Part shown: piece by piece, positions 6,219-7,966 of the stretch
Position numbering within the stretch: position 1 is the stretch's first letter
Layout of the letters: the number at the start of each line of letters is the position of its first letter
Source: CAZFZT01 sp964523675
GTDB taxonomy: Bacteria > Planctomycetota > Phycisphaerae > Phycisphaerales > SM1A02
Direction of reading: 5' to 3'
Length of the DNA: 7,966 bases
Assembly: GCA_964523675.1 (NCBI GenBank)
Contig: CAZFZT010000109.1
Span: 1-7,966 of the forward strand
Notes under the pieces: model-generated
What the model was told of the DNA's origin: nothing
The model's database searches: none
What the model saw: only the letters and a program-made list of their open reading frames with translations
Translations under genes and position numbers: made by a program

Positions 6219-6223
6219 GGAGG
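6219..6223 (+). promoter_or_regulatory. Ribosome binding site deciding the ATG start at 6229
   Basis: GGAGG at 6219-6223 lies 5 bases before ATG at 6229. It argues against the in-frame TTG at 6217, which sits just before and partly in this site. Confidence 0.75.
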
Positions 6224-6228
6224 TTATC

Positions 6229-7491
6229 ATGGCATCGATCATCTGGCTTTCGTTGCTAGGGTTTATGGTGGGTGTTGTTGAACCACCTGCGGAGGAACTT
6301 CGCAGTATCGGGGACTATGCGCAGGTTCAAGGTGGAGGGGTGAATCTTATTGTCCCCGAGCAGCCGTTGACTGAACTTGATGTGTTCGAGTGGGCTCGAA
6401 TACTCGGTGCATCAGAACCTCAATCGCAATTCATGACGACGATGTATGGTCGCTTCGTCGAGCAACACAATGCCTATCTTGATCGTGAAGCGCCTCGCTA
6501 CCTCGAACATAGTGTCGAATTCGGGCAGGCATGGGCCGAGCACGGTCATTCGAGTCCTGAACTGCTACGAGTCATGCGTCGAATGAATCAGGCGAGCAAG
6601 CGCCTCCGCCGTGAGTTGACCGCGATCGAACATGAATTCATCCTTCTGCTTGAGCCGATTCTCTCGGACGAGCAGCGCGATCGCGTGCCGATCATTCAGC
6701 ATGAAGCAACGCGGCGGAACTGCCGAACTTTTCATAGTTCCGCACGATGGACCGAGATCGAATTGCGCGACATCTGGAATGAAGTATCGAATCTGGCGAC
6801 CGTGCAGGAACAGCGCGAGGTCGAGGCACTCCTTGCAGATTATGAGGTGCGGTTGACATCACTCGTCTGTGACCGCGCTGATCTGGCCTTTGAAGTGCAG
6901 GAGCAGTTGGCTGAGAACAGGATTGCCATGGCTGAGGGGGCAATCTCTGCGGAGCGCGGGGCTGCGAGGTATCACCATTTGCGCCGGCGTCTTGTCGATA
7001 GCGAAAGGAGCATTCGCCGGCTCACAGAGGATACGGTTGCACAGTTCGAGCAACTGCTGTCAAGGGACGCTTCAACGCAGTTTCGAGCCAAGGCGAAAGG
7101 AGCTGCGTTCCCCGAATTGTATCCCGACACAAATCGGTTGCACGAGTTGTTTGCGTCGGTGCTGACGGATCAGAGCGTGCCTCATGAGAAGCAAGAAAAA
7201 GTGACGTCGCTCTCGGCTCAGTACGCGGCGAGCTACAGCCGGATTTGCAACGAACTTGAGGAATTCTGTATCGAGTGGGGCGATCGGACCGCGGAAGGGC
7301 TCCGCGGCTACCGGCGGCAGTTCCTTTCCGAAGCGCTCAGGCCCCTGCTCGAGGATCGAACTGTCTTGCGAGAGGAGTATCTCATTCTGCTTGTCGAAGT
7401 GATCGGAGAGGAGGCGGTCGCTCGCAACAGAGCAGCGTCGAACGCTCATGATGCTCATGCGCCAGCCGGTGCTGGGCACGAAGCGCCATAG
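6229..7491 (+). CDS. Exported or membrane-anchored all-helical protein (paralogue of 2892-4106)
   Basis: A 420-residue protein with no family I can name. Residues 2-17 are hydrophobic (A-S-I-I-W-L-S-L-L-G-F-M-V-G-V-V) without a basic n-region, so it is either a weak signal peptide or an N-terminal anchor. The rest is charged and helix-forming. Its landmarks fall at almost the same residue numbers as in the protein at 2892-4106: I-L-S-D-E-Q at 144-149 (there ILSESQ 141-146), T-V-Q-E-Q at 191-195 (LQESE 191-195), H-E-K-Q at 319-322 (LSEEQ 321-325) and E-Y-L-I-L-L-V-E-V-I at 383-392 (RFIGLLEAIL 387-396). I therefore call the two paralogues that diverged long ago. The C-terminal tail is histidine- and alanine-rich (N-A-H-D-A-H-A-P-A). 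Cysteines at 165, 214, 340 and 347 are not shared with the other copy. The ATG at 6229 is preferred over TTG 6217. Confidence 0.7.
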   Translation: MASIIWLSLLGFMVGVVEPPAEELRSIGDYAQVQGGGVNLIVPEQPLTELDVFEWARILGASEPQSQFMTTMYGRFVEQHNAYLDREAPRYLEHSVEFGQAWAEHGHSSPELLRVMRRMNQASKRLRRELTAIEHEFILLLEPILSDEQRDRVPIIQHEATRRNCRTFHSSARWTEIELRDIWNEVSNLATVQEQREVEALLADYEVRLTSLVCDRADLAFEVQEQLAENRIAMAEGAISAERGAARYHHLRRRLVDSERSIRRLTEDTVAQFEQLLSRDASTQFRAKAKGAAFPELYPDTNRLHELFASVLTDQSVPHEKQEKVTSLSAQYAASYSRICNELEEFCIEWGDRTAEGLRGYRRQFLSEALRPLLEDRTVLREEYLILLVEVIGEEAVARNRAASNAHDAHAPAGAGHEAP

Positions 7492-7548
7492 ACCAAGGTG
7501 CCTCTATTTCGAGCATTGACGTGATGCATCGCCGTACCATGTGCGGCT

Positions 7549-7966
7549 ATGGTTTTGCGCCCCAGCACTGCCTCTGGTCGTAACGCCTCCTCCCTCCGCG
7601 CGATCCTTGCGCTGACGTTCACCGCTTCGCTGGGCACCGGGATTCTGTGGAGCGGGCTCTCGTTCATCGCCAAGCACACCTACGGCTTCGGCGAAGCGCG
7701 CAACTATGTGCTGTTCATCGTCACGGCTGTGGCCTACGTCATCGGCGCACTCGCTGCCGGCCCGGTGATCCGGTTGCTCACTTCGCAGGGCGGTTCAACA
7801 CGGCGGACCACCAAGGGCGATGAAGCACGGAGGGCCACGGAGGGCCACGGAGGAGAGCAAGGATTTGGTGGCGTTGATTCACGTGGCGATGCAGATGCGA
7901 CCGCGGGCTTCGCATCAACTCATACAACTTCAGCCCCTCTCCGTGGCTCTCCGTGGCCCTCCGTGG
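7549..7966 (+). CDS. N-terminal part of a membrane transporter, probably MFS, with an in-frame repeat insertion (3' end outside window)
   Basis: The frame runs from ATG 7549 to the window end without a stop (139 residues seen). TM helix 1 spans about residues 17-38 (R-A-I-L-A-L-T-F, then G-I-L-W-S-G-L-S-F) and TM helix 2 about 52-75 (Y-V-L-F-I-V-T-A-V-A-Y-V-I-G-A-L-A-A-G-P-V-I-R-L-L). Then comes a short basic loop, G-G-S-T-R-R (82-86). Two helices followed by G-P-x-x-x-x-L and a basic loop suit the start of a Major Facilitator permease, where TM3 would normally follow at once. Instead residues 93-139 are encoded by the CACGGAGGG repeat element and its inverted arm (A-R-R-A-T-E-G-H-G-G-E onward), making a long hydrophilic insert. 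No Shine-Dalgarno is evident; TACCAT ends 8 bases before the ATG. An upstream in-frame stop at 7522-7524 fixes the start region. Whether TM3 follows in frame cannot be seen. Confidence 0.6.
   Translation, partial: MVLRPSTASGRNASSLRAILALTFTASLGTGILWSGLSFIAKHTYGFGEARNYVLFIVTAVAYVIGALAAGPVIRLLTSQGGSTRRTTKGDEARRATEGHGGEQGFGGVDSRGDADATAGFASTHTTSAPLRGSPWPSV
7826..7966. repeat. Palindromic CACGGAGGGC element inside the transporter gene (right end cut by window)
   Basis: The left arm, 7826-7859, is two CACGGAGGGC units plus CACGGAGGAGAGCA. The right arm, 7936-7966, is three inverted units (CTCCGTGG type) and runs off the window. Over the first 27 bases the arms are complementary at 26. The middle, 7860-7935, is about 76 bases and can itself fold: GATGCGA (7894-7900) pairs with TCGCATC (7910-7916), or GTTGAT (7873-7878) with ATCAAC (7914-7919). 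No open frame for a transposase exists in it, so it would be a non-autonomous or passive element. The first 34 bases equal the copy at 5935-5968. Confidence 0.85.

Larger units (their letters stand above)
5847..6228. other. Intergenic stretch between methyltransferase and second helical-protein gene
   Basis: 382 bases with no gene I can support. It contains the decamer repeat at 5935-5968 and a short palindrome-rich bit (CAATTCAATTGCAATG near 5896-5911). GC content falls in the last 120 bases (6105-6228), where a promoter for 6229 would be expected, but no -35/-10 pair with good spacing stands out. Open frames across it are antisense or out-of-frame products of the repeat and lack convincing starts. 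Confidence 0.7.

Noticed and set aside
6096..6281. Small frame from TTG 6096 whose product begins like a signal peptide (basic residues then L-L-L-L-F) and overlaps the start of the second helical gene, suggesting a frameshifted N-terminus.
   Set aside because: The helical gene has its own GGAGG site and ATG with a hydrophobic N-terminus, and the small frame has no ribosome site; the composition of an AT-richer promoter region explains it.

Overview
This window looks like chromosomal DNA from a Planctomycetota bacterium, most likely class Phycisphaerae. The clearest marker is the small secreted protein at 1389-1865. It ends in two dockerin-like calcium-loop repeats of the form G-D-L-D-x-S-G-x-V-G-V-P-D-L-L followed by W-G, a tail characteristic of secreted Phycisphaerae proteins. 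The GC-rich coding, the chromosomal S74-chaperone surface protein and the scattered CCACGGAGGG-type repeats fit the same origin. The assignment is by recognition only; no marker gene (rRNA, ribosomal protein) is present.

Layout. (1) 1-1865: a two-gene operon with a 4-base ATGA overlap. It encodes a large secreted protein with a C-terminal S74 intramolecular chaperone, then the secreted dockerin-repeat protein. (2) 1876-1931: seven perfect copies of an 8-bp tandem repeat, between the dockerin gene and the convergent gene that follows. (3) 1961-2770, minus strand: a BtpA/SgcQ-family TIM-barrel protein. (4) 2892-4106, plus: a secreted, almost all-helical protein with repeated L-S-x-x-Q modules. 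(5) 4242-4892, minus: a TetR-family repressor, divergent from (6) 5022-5843, plus: a class I SAM methyltransferase. The 129 bp between them hold back-to-back promoters and TGAC/GTCA half-sites that look like the TetR operators. (7) 5847-6228: non-coding, with a CACGGAGGGC decamer repeat. (8) 6229-7491, plus: a second helical protein collinear with the one at 2892-4106. (9) 7549 to the window end, plus: the 5' part of a membrane transporter, probably MFS. It has no stop in the window and carries the same decamer repeat in frame after its second transmembrane helix.

How the parts relate. The S74 and dockerin genes are probably co-translated and both exported, so they may act together at the cell surface. 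The TetR and methyltransferase genes form a self-contained divergent regulator/enzyme unit that now separates two paralogous genes for helical secreted proteins. The most unusual item is at the right edge: a palindromic decamer element inside the transporter gene. It is translated without a stop, and an exact 34-bp match to it lies about 1.9 kb upstream in an intergenic region. No tRNA, rRNA, CRISPR array or transposase was seen.
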